Of a stretch of 33,130 nt of DNA, positions 8,058-16,305 are shown piece after piece. The stretch lies in NCBI GenBank assembly GCA_022729575.1, contig DZAL01000011.1, positions 24,727 through 57,856 on the forward strand, written 5' to 3'. The notes below the pieces were generated by a model. The model saw only the letters and a program-made list of their open reading frames with translations. It did no database searches and was not told the origin of the DNA. The stretch is from Thiomargarita sp. (lineage in GTDB: Bacteria; Pseudomonadota; Gammaproteobacteria; Beggiatoales; Beggiatoaceae). Position 1 is the stretch's first letter; each line of letters begins with the position of its first letter. Both the position numbers and the translations under genes were made by a program.

Positions 8058-11000
8058 ATGCCAACTTTTACTACTCTCATTACCGATAAACTTCCCGCTT
8101 CGGCTTTACTTGACTCTCAACATCAAGTCATAACGCCGTTTACTCCACAAGGTCATCTCCCAATTCCATTGACTCAAGGAGTGTGCCTACGTTTTCAATT
8201 AATCCCCAATAGTGACGGCATCACCGCTATTCGCTTGCGCTTTGGGACCTACTGTCGTCACAATCAGGCGCACATTACCGTGACCCTCACGGCGCAAACT
8301 ACTTGCGAAGTTCGCTTTCCTGCCAGTGTCTTGTCCGATAATCAATTTATCGACTTCGATTTGCCCATGCCACTGGTTTGTATTCCCAACGAGCCAGTAA
8401 CCATTGCCATTTATTCGGCAGATGCCACACCTGATAATGCGGTTGCAGTGTGGTGTAGTCGTGCTTTGCCCACCTTTCTCCAGACCTTGCAATTGAAGAC
8501 GCTGTATTTTCCCAAAACAGCAATGTCAGGCGACCCGATGGTCGATGGCAGTCGCGTCAGCATCGTCATTCCTATTTTCAATAAAGTGCTCTATACTTAC
8601 AACTGCTTACTGACTGTACAAGCGTGTGACCAGCAGATTAGCAAAGAGGTGATTATCGTCAATAATGCTTCTAGTGATGACACTAAATGGTTACTGGCAC
8701 ATCTGCTCGGGGCCGTCAAAATTATTAATAATCCAGACAATCTAGGCTTTGTGCAAGCCTGTCGACAAGGGGCCGACCTCGCCGCCGGTGAGTTTATTTT
8801 ATTTTTAAACAACGATACTCAAGTCACCCCAGGCTGGTTAGATAGTATGGTGGCCATGATGGAGAGTGACCCGACCATTGGCATCACCGGCTCTAAATTG
8901 ATTTATCCGAATGGGCAATTACAAGAAGCCGGCGGAATTATTTTCAATGATGCCAGTGGTTGCAATTACGGTCGTTATCAAGACCCCACCGACCCTCGTT
9001 ATAACCAACCACGCCCTATTGATTACTGCTCCGGCGCCAGTCTGATGATTCGAAAAACGCTGTGGGATTCGCTCGGTGGATTTGACCTACGTTTTGCGCC
9101 AGCTTATTATGAAGATACCGATTTATGTTTTGCGGCGCGGCGAGCCGGTTATCAAGTCTGCTATTGCCCAGATTCGGAAGTGATTCACCATGAAGGAATT
9201 ACCGCCGGTACCGATGTGCAAACCGGTTATAAAGCCTATCAGGTCTTGAATCATAAAAAATTTCGTACCAAATGGCGTAATATGTTAACCGCTTACCATT
9301 TACCACCGGCGACTTCTTCTCATATCGCAGCCCAACGGTTAGTCACCGCCACCAGCACGTTTCGCATTCCTTCTCAAAAAATCATCGCCTGTCATCTCTT
9401 TGGCCAAGGCTGGGCTGCCAATTTTTGGAGCTATCTAAACTTATCCCGGCTCGAAGCGGACCTGAATTTGATAACTTCGTTGGGATTTAATACGGTCATT
9501 CTATTAATCCCCTGGGTCGGTTTTCAAACGCACCTGTCACCCATCACCTATTATGAAGAGTATTTCACGTTATTCAAGCAATTATTGGATAAACTCCAAA
9601 CGCATGGGTTGCAAGTGATATTACGACTTGGTTACACGCATGATAATGGGCCTGCCAGTGAGCCAGAAGGTTATTTGCGGCAAATTGTCATCGGGGCGGA
9701 TGAGGCGACCTGGCAAGCCTGGAGTGACTATTTAGACCGACTTTGGCACATAGTTCAACTCTATCCCAAGGTGTTAGGCGGATTTATTACTTGGGAAGAT
9801 TTCTTTTTGATGGATTTAACTCATATTCCATCAGCGCAACGGCTCTTTTATGCCACCGCGACCGGTTATCAAGCCTATTTATCACAACATTATTCCCTGG
9901 ACCTGGTTTCAACCAGTTATCAACAGACTTTTAGCAGTTTCGCCGAAGTGCCGATTCCTCCTTATAAAGGTCACGGCATTCAATTATTTTGCGAATTTTG
10001 GGATGATTTATTAATCAATAAAGTGTTTAAACCCTCCAAATCTCATTTTCCGCCGTTGGCGATGGAAGTCCGAATCGATTGTGAACCAGAAGGTAGCACT
10101 GGTTTACATATTTGTCACCATCAAACCTTTGATTTGACCGCCGATAGTTTCGTCACCATGATTTATTACTCACCCGCTTGGGGTGCGCCTAATGATGGTC
10201 AAAGTGAGACGGCGGAAAGTATTTTAACCCGAATGCGTTGGTTATTTGAACATCTTCAGGCTAAAACCGGCAATGTGATTTTTATTGACCAATTCAATTT
10301 TATTGACAATACGCCTGGTTTTGAGCATAATACCGGAATTATTCCCGAACAAATTCCAGCGTTTCTCACGGGGGCCACCAGGTTACTTCAGGAATATAGT
10401 ATTGGCTATGGTTTATGGACTTTACGTGATGTGCCGGCGAATGCGTTGCGCAATGGTCTCTTTGCTCACGATTACCCCGCTTGGGAGATTACGCAAGGAG
10501 AGATTATTGTCGATCCCATGCTTCCTCAAACCGTGGCTTGTTTACAGCCTGGTGGACGTTTAAGTCAAACCGTCACTCATTGCTGGGGCGTGCCCTTGCT
10601 CCCCGCTAAACCGTTTCAATTGGATTATCAGGGACGACCTTGGCACACAGGTGAAGTAACGATAGCGATGTTAATTTTGGATGCACAACGGCAAGTGGTT
10701 AATGAACAAGTGAGCACTTGGTCCGGGACCGACTGGACCGCTATTCATTTAGGCTCCTTACCGTTTGCCAAAGGGTATCAATTGCAGGTAGAAAATAGAG
10801 GCACGACACCGGTGTTGCTGAGTAATTTCTATTTATATCAACTGCGACAAGAGAACGGTATTATCGATGCTAATGGCCAGCCGAAACCGTTTTATGAGAA
10901 TTTACTACAATTAAATCAACATTTGGCTACGGGTAGCATACCTCCTCCTAAAAGTTACTTTCGCGCCGCTGAAATTACGCCCCAAACGTTTACCGGCGTG

Positions 11001-11378
11001 TTTTCGGATTTCTGGATGGGCCAGCGTTTAACTGGCTTAGTGACTCGTCCTGCAACCTCATCAGCATTATCTTTTATAGTCAAAGCCTATATTCCTGAGC
11101 ATTGGGTGAATTACCAGAATCATCTCACTTTGAAACTGGCCGAGCCACCCTATCAAGACACTCAACTCGTACATGGTGGCTATAATGAAATAACTTTTGT
11201 TTTCCCCCTCTCCTGGTCAACTTCTAATTCTAACCTGGCGGGAGACGAGGCCGCGGAAGCAATCATAGAATTTGAATTAATCGCCGCCATGGTGTATTCT
11301 TCGCCACAATATGACCCCGAATCCTCCGATAATCGCAAGCTCAGTATGCAGTTATTGGAACTGGGCTGGGTAAATTGA
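8058..11378 (+). CDS. Family 2 glycosyltransferase fused to a glycoside-hydrolase-like region
   Basis: An 1106-residue protein in at least three parts. Residues 1-160 form a beta-rich domain of unknown role. Residues about 167-410 are a GT-A family 2 glycosyltransferase of the rhamnosyltransferase type: VSIVIPIFN, VNNASSDDT, an NNDT at 251-254 in the nucleotide-sugar/metal site position, YYEDTDLCFAARRAG near 350 and HHEG near 387. From about 440 the sequence looks like a TIM-barrel sugar-hydrolase (ADLNLITSLGFNTVILLIPW, VILRLGYTHDNG, GFITWEDFF with E580 where an acid/base residue could lie). It ends in beta-rich, carbohydrate-binding-like sequence. There is no signal peptide or membrane helix, so the first domains should act in the cytoplasm. 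It stands alone between two repeat clusters, without other polysaccharide genes. The transferase part is certain; the hydrolase-like assignment is tentative. Confidence 0.82.
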   Translation: MPTFTTLITDKLPASALLDSQHQVITPFTPQGHLPIPLTQGVCLRFQLIPNSDGITAIRLRFGTYCRHNQAHITVTLTAQTTCEVRFPASVLSDNQFIDFDLPMPLVCIPNEPVTIAIYSADATPDNAVAVWCSRALPTFLQTLQLKTLYFPKTAMSGDPMVDGSRVSIVIPIFNKVLYTYNCLLTVQACDQQISKEVIIVNNASSDDTKWLLAHLLGAVKIINNPDNLGFVQACRQGADLAAGEFILFLNNDTQVTPGWLDSMVAMMESDPTIGITGSKLIYPNGQLQEAGGIIFNDASGCNYGRYQDPTDPRYNQPRPIDYCSGASLMIRKTLWDSLGGFDLRFAPAYYEDTDLCFAARRAGYQVCYCPDSEVIHHEGITAGTDVQTGYKAYQVLNHKKFRTKWRNMLTAYHLPPATSSHIAAQRLVTATSTFRIPSQKIIACHLFGQGWAANFWSYLNLSRLEADLNLITSLGFNTVILLIPWVGFQTHLSPITYYEEYFTLFKQLLDKLQTHGLQVILRLGYTHDNGPASEPEGYLRQIVIGADEATWQAWSDYLDRLWHIVQLYPKVLGGFITWEDFFLMDLTHIPSAQRLFYATATGYQAYLSQHYSLDLVSTSYQQTFSSFAEVPIPPYKGHGIQLFCEFWDDLLINKVFKPSKSHFPPLAMEVRIDCEPEGSTGLHICHHQTFDLTADSFVTMIYYSPAWGAPNDGQSETAESILTRMRWLFEHLQAKTGNVIFIDQFNFIDNTPGFEHNTGIIPEQIPAFLTGATRLLQEYSIGYGLWTLRDVPANALRNGLFAHDYPAWEITQGEIIVDPMLPQTVACLQPGGRLSQTVTHCWGVPLLPAKPFQLDYQGRPWHTGEVTIAMLILDAQRQVVNEQVSTWSGTDWTAIHLGSLPFAKGYQLQVENRGTTPVLLSNFYLYQLRQENGIIDANGQPKPFYENLLQLNQHLATGSIPPPKSYFRAAEITPQTFTGVFSDFWMGQRLTGLVTRPATSSALSFIVKAYIPEHWVNYQNHLTLKLAEPPYQDTQLVHGGYNEITFVFPLSWSTSNSNLAGDEAAEAIIEFELIAAMVYSSPQYDPESSDNRKLSMQLLELGWVN

Positions 11379-11408
11379 TTGGAGTCCAAAACGTGTTTTG
11401 GACTCCAA
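11379..11408. repeat. Perfect 30-bp palindrome after the glycosyltransferase gene
   Basis: TTGGAGTCCAAAAC, loop GT, GTTTTGGACTCCAA, starting right after the stop codon. It could act as a transcript-end hairpin, although no T-run follows. The GGAGTCC ends recur in the larger inverted repeats near 14613-14712 and 23450-23526. Confidence 0.8.
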
Positions 11409-11524
11409 GTTTTGGAGTACGGAATTTATTTCGTGATATCTTCTTTAGTGAAGTCTGAGGGATAACACCCCTCGAAGGGGTGTTATCCCTGCTGGCAGTC
11501 AACGGAATCAATTCCGTACTCCAA
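11409..11524. repeat. Nested inverted repeats with a GGGATAACACC palindrome inside
   Basis: The outer arms TTTTGGAGTACGGAATTTAT and the ACGGAAT...ATTCCGTACTCCAA end are imperfectly complementary. Between them, at 11459-11489, lies the 31-bp palindrome GGGATAACACCCCT, CGA, AGGGGTGTTATCCC. The outer arms match those of the element at 23450-23526, so one repeat family appears to have landed inside another. The gap lies between two convergent genes. Confidence 0.82.
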
Positions 11525-12667
11525 TTAATGCGCAGAAGGTAACGTAAAATAGAATTTACTACCTTGACCAAAGACACTCTCAACGCCAACTTGTCCGCTT
11601 AATCGTTGGGTCACTTGTTGCACTATCGACAACCCCAAACCATGTCCTTCGGCACGGTCTTTATGTAAACGAGTAAACGGCGTAAACAATTGGGCTTGCG
11701 CTTCTGGTAGTAACCCTGGACCATTGTCACGCACCCAAAAACAGACCATGCCATTTTCATCAGGGTCCGCACCTAATTCGATATGCGGAGGTGTACCACC
11801 ATATTTTAGGGCATTACTGATATAATTCGCCCAAATCTCTTCCACCCAAGGTGCGTAACCTGTGGCCACAGGCCATTCACAAGGATATTGAATATTTCCT
11901 TGAGTTTGTTTACACATAAACGCTAATCGTTGTTGCACTACTGCTTCAATAATTCTTAACATATTTAACGGTTGAGTGTTGATTGATTGTGGTTTGGACG
12001 CACTGGCCAATAATAACAGCGCATCGATAATATTTAACATTTTTTGACTGGCTTGCCCGACATACTGAAGATTTTCTATCGAATCTGCGGTCGGTAGATT
12101 GGTGGTGGTACAATCCGTTAACAGCATATCAGTGAGGCCAATGACTGCACTTAAAGGATTTTTCAAATCATGGGCCACGGTGCGAGCAAACGCTTCCAAT
12201 TCCAAATTACGTTTTTCCAATTCTAAGGTTTGCTCCTGTAATTGTTGATTTTTCTCTTTTAATTGACGTTGCAGTTTATAAACATTCAACTGCGCATTGA
12301 TTCGAACTAACACTTCTTCATGCTGTATCGGTTTAGTGAGATAATCAGCGGCTCCAAGTTTAAAACCTTTTATTTTATCCACGGTATCCACCAATGCGGT
12401 CATAAAAATGACCGGGATATTTTTGGTTTGTTCCTTCGCTTTTAATAAACTACAAACTTCAAACCCGTCCATATTGGGCATCATCACATCCAGCAAAATT
12501 AAATCTGGACCAGCTTGTTCCGCAGTCTGTAATGCACGACGACCATCTTGAGCCACCAGGACTTTAAAACCGGCCTGACTCAAAAAAGAAAATAATACGC
12601 TGACATTATTTGGCATGTCGTCGACTACTAAAATAGTATCTTTACGTGGTGAGGAGGTTGTGTTCAT
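11525..12667 (-). CDS. REC-histidine kinase (receiver domain followed by kinase)
   Basis: 380 residues. An N-terminal receiver domain (about 10-130) has the acidic pair D16/D17, phospho-acceptor D60 (LLDVMMPNMDG), T90 and K112 (LTKP). A coiled coil (about 131-160) leads to the kinase core with H166 (FARTVAHDLKNPLSA), N box NYISNALKYGG, G1 VRDNGPGL and G2 GHGLGLSIV. There is no membrane helix. The order REC then kinase is typical of cytoplasmic relay proteins. From the coiled coil onward it is very similar to the kinase inside the pst block (3143-4135), including ELEKRN, YAPW, NYISNALKY, FTPFTRLH and FGQGS segments, so the two are recent paralogues. No partner regulator gene is adjacent. Confidence 0.93.
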   Translation of the reverse strand: MNTTSSPRKDTILVVDDMPNNVSVLFSFLSQAGFKVLVAQDGRRALQTAEQAGPDLILLDVMMPNMDGFEVCSLLKAKEQTKNIPVIFMTALVDTVDKIKGFKLGAADYLTKPIQHEEVLVRINAQLNVYKLQRQLKEKNQQLQEQTLELEKRNLELEAFARTVAHDLKNPLSAVIGLTDMLLTDCTTTNLPTADSIENLQYVGQASQKMLNIIDALLLLASASKPQSINTQPLNMLRIIEAVVQQRLAFMCKQTQGNIQYPCEWPVATGYAPWVEEIWANYISNALKYGGTPPHIELGADPDENGMVCFWVRDNGPGLLPEAQAQLFTPFTRLHKDRAEGHGLGLSIVQQVTQRLSGQVGVESVFGQGSKFYFTLPSAH

Positions 12668-12740
12668 ACAATGTTGTCCAAAATTTAGTCAAATTTAGTC
12701 AAAATTTGGTAGTGATGCCATAGGTAGTGGTCAAGGTCTC

Positions 12741-12997
12741 AAACCTGACAGGTTTGTTAAACCTGTCAGGTTTAAATAAACCACTCCCAGGTCTTAAACC
12801 TGACAGGTTTGTTAAACCTGTCAGGTTTAAACCACTCCCTGGTCAAGGTCTCAAACCTGACAGGTTTGTTAAACCTGTCAGGTTTAAATAAACCACTCCC
12901 AGGTCTTAAACCTGACAGGTTTGTTAAACCTGTCAGGTTTAAACCACTCCCTGGTCAAGGTCTCAAACCTGACAGGTTTGTTAAACCTGTCAGGTTT
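12741..12997. repeat. Five-copy array of a 33-bp AAACCTGACAGGTTT palindrome
   Basis: Each copy is AAACCTGACAGGTTT, loop GTT, AAACCTGTCAGGTTT, at 12741, 12796, 12853, 12908 and 12965. The start-to-start steps alternate 55, 57, 55, 57 bp because two linker types alternate, so the true unit is 112 bp. The 390-base gap between the REC-kinase and the DUF790 gene (12668-13057) holds this array, a short AT-rich stretch with repeated AATTTAGTC, and no gene. An open frame at 12809-13018 is just the translated array. Confidence 0.95.
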
Positions 12998-13057
12998 AAA
13001 CCACTCCCTGGCGCCTAACTACCCAAAATTTTAAGTTTATTCATTATCCGTGCCGGT

Positions 13058-14284
13058 TTATATTGCGCACCGCTCTACCGCAGCTAGCACTTCCTTCAGG
13101 ATCGGTTTGTTATTAAAAGTCAATACTTCTCCAGTTGACACCGCTTCAAATACTCCGGTGGCAACATTAGCACTTTGATAGACTAAGAGAATTAAGTGAC
13201 TACAGTTAGCTTGACGTATTTTGGTCAATTTACGTTGTAAATATTCAGGGTGCCAAAAACCAATGATTTCAATGAGCGCACGTCGTCCATCTTTACGATG
13301 GGTTAACGCAAAATCTGGAATCATGACGGTATCTCCCAATACTATCACCTCATCTTCTCGTGTCAATTCCCAGGCGCGTTTGGCCCCGGTGTATTTAGTG
13401 GCAAAGTCGGCGGCAAAGTCGGCTTCGAGGGTACTGTCAAAGAGTGGCGAAGCTTTAAAATGGGAGCGTAATGCGGTTTGGTCATCCAAATTATAGTGTA
13501 ATAGACGACGTGAGGAGGGCGGTTGTACCTCGGCTTCTAGTTGCCAATTTTGACATAAGAGTATGGCGGGTAAAAATTTAGCAAATTGGAGTCCATAACG
13601 CAAGGTAGAGTGGACAAAGGGCGAGATGGGACCATGTAAAATGATTTGATAACCAGTAGCCGCTGGTAAAGGATAAACGGTGTGCATGAGTTTGAACAAT
13701 TTTATATATTTGAACAAGTCTTTATAGGTATCATGTACGGTCATACGTACTTCTCGCGCCCAATATAATAGGCCACGAGCCACTTCTAAATTATAACGCG
13801 CAATTAATTCCGTCGGTGAGAAAGGAGCAGGGTCGCTGGTATTTAAAATAATTCTCTCTTCGGCCAAATCGGCAAACATGGCTTCTTCTAGTGCTTGAGA
13901 AGTGAGATGAAATTGCGCAGCAGTGTCGGCAATAACTTGCCAACGAGTCGTGGTAGTGAGTAAATCTGAGGTTAACGTGACTGGTCCTTTCTCAAATAAG
14001 GCGGTCCGTACTGTTACCGGATTGACGATGGGGAATTGGCTAAACACGCAGCGTGTTTCTAACACGTTAAAGAGTCCGCGAATAATTTGATAATCTAAAC
14101 TGTCTCCTTCATAAATTTTCAAGGCTTCTTCTAATTCGCCACGGGTGTGCCCCAGGTGTGATTTGACCAATTGAATTAACTCGTTAGCGATAGCCAAATA
14201 ATGGTAGTCGTTGGGAAGTGCCAACGGTGTAATTTGGTCACCCCGTTTTTTTAAACGGGGGAGGATGAGTTCAGATTTGAGCAT
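13058..14284 (-). CDS. DUF790 protein, Bax1-type nuclease partner of XPB
   Basis: 408 residues. The sequence fits the DUF790 family, whose archaeal members (Bax1) bind the XPB helicase and cut DNA. The N-terminal part is mostly helical. Toward the C-terminus IPDFALTHR (D324) and ALIEIIGFWHPEYLQRKL (E339, then K352) form a PD-(D/E)xK-like nuclease signature. The gene lies on the same strand as, and 452 bp downstream of, the XPB-type helicase, which strongly supports the pairing. The gap is filled with several repeat families, so the original operon may have been stretched by insertions. A role in DNA repair or processing of branched DNA is inferred from the archaeal proteins. No Shine-Dalgarno sequence is obvious. 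Confidence 0.82.
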   Translation of the reverse strand: MLKSELILPRLKKRGDQITPLALPNDYHYLAIANELIQLVKSHLGHTRGELEEALKIYEGDSLDYQIIRGLFNVLETRCVFSQFPIVNPVTVRTALFEKGPVTLTSDLLTTTTRWQVIADTAAQFHLTSQALEEAMFADLAEERIILNTSDPAPFSPTELIARYNLEVARGLLYWAREVRMTVHDTYKDLFKYIKLFKLMHTVYPLPAATGYQIILHGPISPFVHSTLRYGLQFAKFLPAILLCQNWQLEAEVQPPSSRRLLHYNLDDQTALRSHFKASPLFDSTLEADFAADFATKYTGAKRAWELTREDEVIVLGDTVMIPDFALTHRKDGRRALIEIIGFWHPEYLQRKLTKIRQANCSHLILLVYQSANVATGVFEAVSTGEVLTFNNKPILKEVLAAVERCAI

Positions 14285-14332
14285 CGTGGTAATTGGTTCG
14301 TAAGTACTGAAGCAGAAATTATACGGTATTTT

Positions 14333-14368
14333 CCCTCACCCCCGGCCCCTCTCCCAGAGGGAGAGGGG
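14333..14368. repeat. Single REP-like hairpin (half of the 97-bp element)
   Basis: CCCTCACCCCCGGCCCC followed by CTCTCCCAGAGGGAGAGGGG is one arm of the paired element found at 6053-6149 and 31190-31286. Here the second arm is missing. It lies just upstream of the DUF790 gene. Confidence 0.9.
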
Positions 14369-14427
14369 CGAAAAATATACGAGAAAATTGCGGTGTCAGT
14401 ACTTAGTATTGTAGTGTTGTATTTTTT

Positions 14428-14520
14428 GGTAGTGAGGCCATCTGGGTGAGGACCGAGGACTGCCAGTCCTTTGAGGACTGGCAGTCCTGATAGCACTGTC
14501 ACCCAGATGGCCTCACTACC
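14428..14520. repeat. 93-bp nested palindrome
   Basis: The outer 22-bp arms (GGTAGTGAGGCCATCTGGGT plus GA, and its complement at 14499-14520) enclose an inner palindrome AGGACTGCCAGTCCT...AGGACTGGCAGTCCT at 14456-14488. The arms are perfectly matched, which suggests either recent insertion or selection for the structure. Part of the 452-base gap between the helicase and nuclease genes (14285-14736), which contains only repeats. Confidence 0.88.
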
Positions 14521-14551
14521 TATTTTTTAACCCCCTACCCCTCCTTGGTAA

Positions 14552-14612
14552 GGCTACTCTATGCACACCAGTAGGTTTCTTCTCGTTCCCACGCGCCAGC
14601 GTGGGAACGAGA
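14552..14612. repeat. GGCTACTCTATGCACAC plus TCTCGTTCCCACGC hairpin
   Basis: A 17-base tag (14552-14568) is followed by a palindrome TCTCGTTCCCACGC, GCCA, GCGTGGGAACGAGA (14581-14612). The same tag-plus-hairpin pair recurs at the end of the window (33048 onward). In both places a truncated copy of another repeat stands directly before the tag. Confidence 0.85.
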
Positions 14613-14712
14613 AAAGTTACGTTGGAGTCCAAACCTTCAGATTTGGACAAGATTGGTTAAGGTGAGACGGCGTTGCCAAAGCTGAAGCTTTGGACTCCAA
14701 CGCCGTAACTTT
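14613..14712. repeat. 100-bp inverted repeat with GGAGTCC ends
   Basis: AAAGTTACGTTGGAGTCCAA at the left pairs with TTGGACTCCAACGCCGTAAC plus TTT at the right (arms about 20 bp, one short interruption). The centre is unrelated sequence. The GTTGGAGTCC ends resemble those of elements at 11379 and 23450. Just after it, CTTAACTTAATGGCATTGA near 14714 recurs around 25660. Confidence 0.8.
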
Positions 14713-14736
14713 AGCTTAACTTAATGGCATTGACCA

Positions 14737-16239
14737 TTACCTGGTGGGTGCCTCACGACCAAATTTCGGTTGTCGTCGTTGTGAAATTTTTTCATCCGCC
14801 GTATTCTTCGCCACCACCTCATATAAAATAGCCTCGGCATTCCCTTGTTTTCGTAACACTCGCCCTAATCGTTGTATATATTCACGGTCACTGGCACTGC
14901 CTCCTAAAATCACGGCGATTTTCGCTTCTGGCACATCCACGCCTTCATTTAACACTTTGGTGGTGACAATTGCTCGATACACGCCGGCTTGAAATTTTTC
15001 TAAAATTTGCTTACGTTCGGCTGCCTTAGTTTGATGAGTGATGACTGGAATTAAATGTAAACGCGAAATTCGATAGGCCAGTTGATTATGTGCGGTAAAA
15101 ATTAACATCGGTTGATAACGATGTTCTCTCAACAATTGCTCAAGGACATCTAGTTTCGCTTGCGCTTGTTGCACTAGCTCTTTCCATTTTAATTCCGCTA
15201 CTTTGGCTCGCCGCGCTTCAACTTCATGGGCACTGCGGCGCGTCAATTCATGCCACCACTTTGAGCCGTGAGTTTCTCGGAGGCGATGCTCTTGCACATA
15301 GCCCATATAGGTCTGATAAGCCTGTTCATAAGCCTGTCGCTCTTCTGGATAAAGCTCGACCCAAATTCGTTCAGTGCGATATTCGGCTAATTGTTCCCCG
15401 GTTAACTCATCAATATGTTTACGATACAGGACGGGGCCAACTAATTCAGTTAACAGGGCCACCTGGTCGTATGAAAAAATCGATTCAAATAATTGAGGAG
15501 ATTCCGAGATGGATGGTTTTTTAGTCGGCGGGCGCTGAAAATGTTCGGCATGTGGATAAGTGGCAGTGAGACCTAATCGATAGGGTGCCGCGCACATTAA
15601 GGCTATTTCATGCCAAGAGGGGGCTGGTAAGTGGTGAATTTCATCAAAAATAACCAATTTAAATAAGTTGCCTAACATTTCGGCATGGGCCCAAGCACTG
15701 GGATAAGTGGTGACGGTAATCGGTAACGCGGTTTTTTCCAAACCATACCACACTCCAATTTTTATTTTAAACGCATTTTCTAAGCGAGCATACCATTGAT
15801 GTAATAAATCCAAAGTGGGAACGACGACTAGGGTACTTACCCCAGTTTGGGTGATGGCACGAAGTGCTAATAGAGTTTTACCGGCCCCGGTTGGCAAGAC
15901 CACGCTCCCCCAACAGCCCGCCGCTAACCAGGCTTGCAAGGCTTCCGTTTGATAAGCATGAGGTGTACGCTGGTCTTGTAATTGTAATGAGAGTTTTTGC
16001 CAGCGTGGAATGGTATTGCGAATATTTTGTTGGATTAGCCAATGATGCACTTGCCGATAATCCACGGCCCGACAGCGCCATTTTCCCTGCCACCAACGAA
16101 ATACTGGTGGTGGGGTGATGGTTGCCGGGACATTTTCTAGGACGAGGGTACCACCGACAAAACGGGCGCGAGGAGTGTCATCTAACTCCCCTTCAAACGG
16201 AGGTCGTGTCACTGATACTATTGGATCAAGGTCTGTCAT
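14737..16239 (-). CDS. XPB/Rad25-type DNA helicase (superfamily 2)
   Basis: 500 residues. A short N-terminal region (about 1-90, with FRWWQGKWRCRAVDY) resembles the damage-recognition part of XPB. The first helicase domain has Walker A LPTGAGKT (115-122), DEIHH (199-203) and LTATY (224-228). The second has GVDVPEA and the arginine-finger motif QRLGRVLRKQG near the C-terminus. XPB unwinds DNA during nucleotide excision repair and, with Bax1, forms a helicase-nuclease in archaea. Here a DUF790/Bax1-type gene follows downstream on the same strand. dapE ends 48 bp upstream. The size fits the short prokaryotic XPB form. The helicase call is certain; the XPB subtype rests on the DEIHH region, size and partner gene. 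Confidence 0.88.
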   Translation of the reverse strand: MTDLDPIVSVTRPPFEGELDDTPRARFVGGTLVLENVPATITPPPVFRWWQGKWRCRAVDYRQVHHWLIQQNIRNTIPRWQKLSLQLQDQRTPHAYQTEALQAWLAAGCWGSVVLPTGAGKTLLALRAITQTGVSTLVVVPTLDLLHQWYARLENAFKIKIGVWYGLEKTALPITVTTYPSAWAHAEMLGNLFKLVIFDEIHHLPAPSWHEIALMCAAPYRLGLTATYPHAEHFQRPPTKKPSISESPQLFESIFSYDQVALLTELVGPVLYRKHIDELTGEQLAEYRTERIWVELYPEERQAYEQAYQTYMGYVQEHRLRETHGSKWWHELTRRSAHEVEARRAKVAELKWKELVQQAQAKLDVLEQLLREHRYQPMLIFTAHNQLAYRISRLHLIPVITHQTKAAERKQILEKFQAGVYRAIVTTKVLNEGVDVPEAKIAVILGGSASDREYIQRLGRVLRKQGNAEAILYEVVAKNTADEKISQRRQPKFGREAPTR

Positions 16240-16274
16240 CTGGGGTCTTTTTATCCTCAGCAGTTAGGGTGCAA

Positions 16275-16305
16275 GGGATAACACCCCTCAAAGGGGTGTT
16301 ATCCC
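16275..16305. repeat. 31-bp GGGATAACACC palindrome at the end of dapE
   Basis: GGGATAACACCCCT, loop CAA, AGGGGTGTTATCCC. On the minus strand it encodes the last residues of DapE (Gly-Ile-Thr-Pro-Leu) and its TGA stop. Other copies lie at 11459-11489, 25441-25471 and 28646-28676. Confidence 0.93.

Noticed and set aside
12809..13018. Open frame of 69 codons
   Set aside because: It is the translated AAACCTGACAGGTTT array, with no other content.
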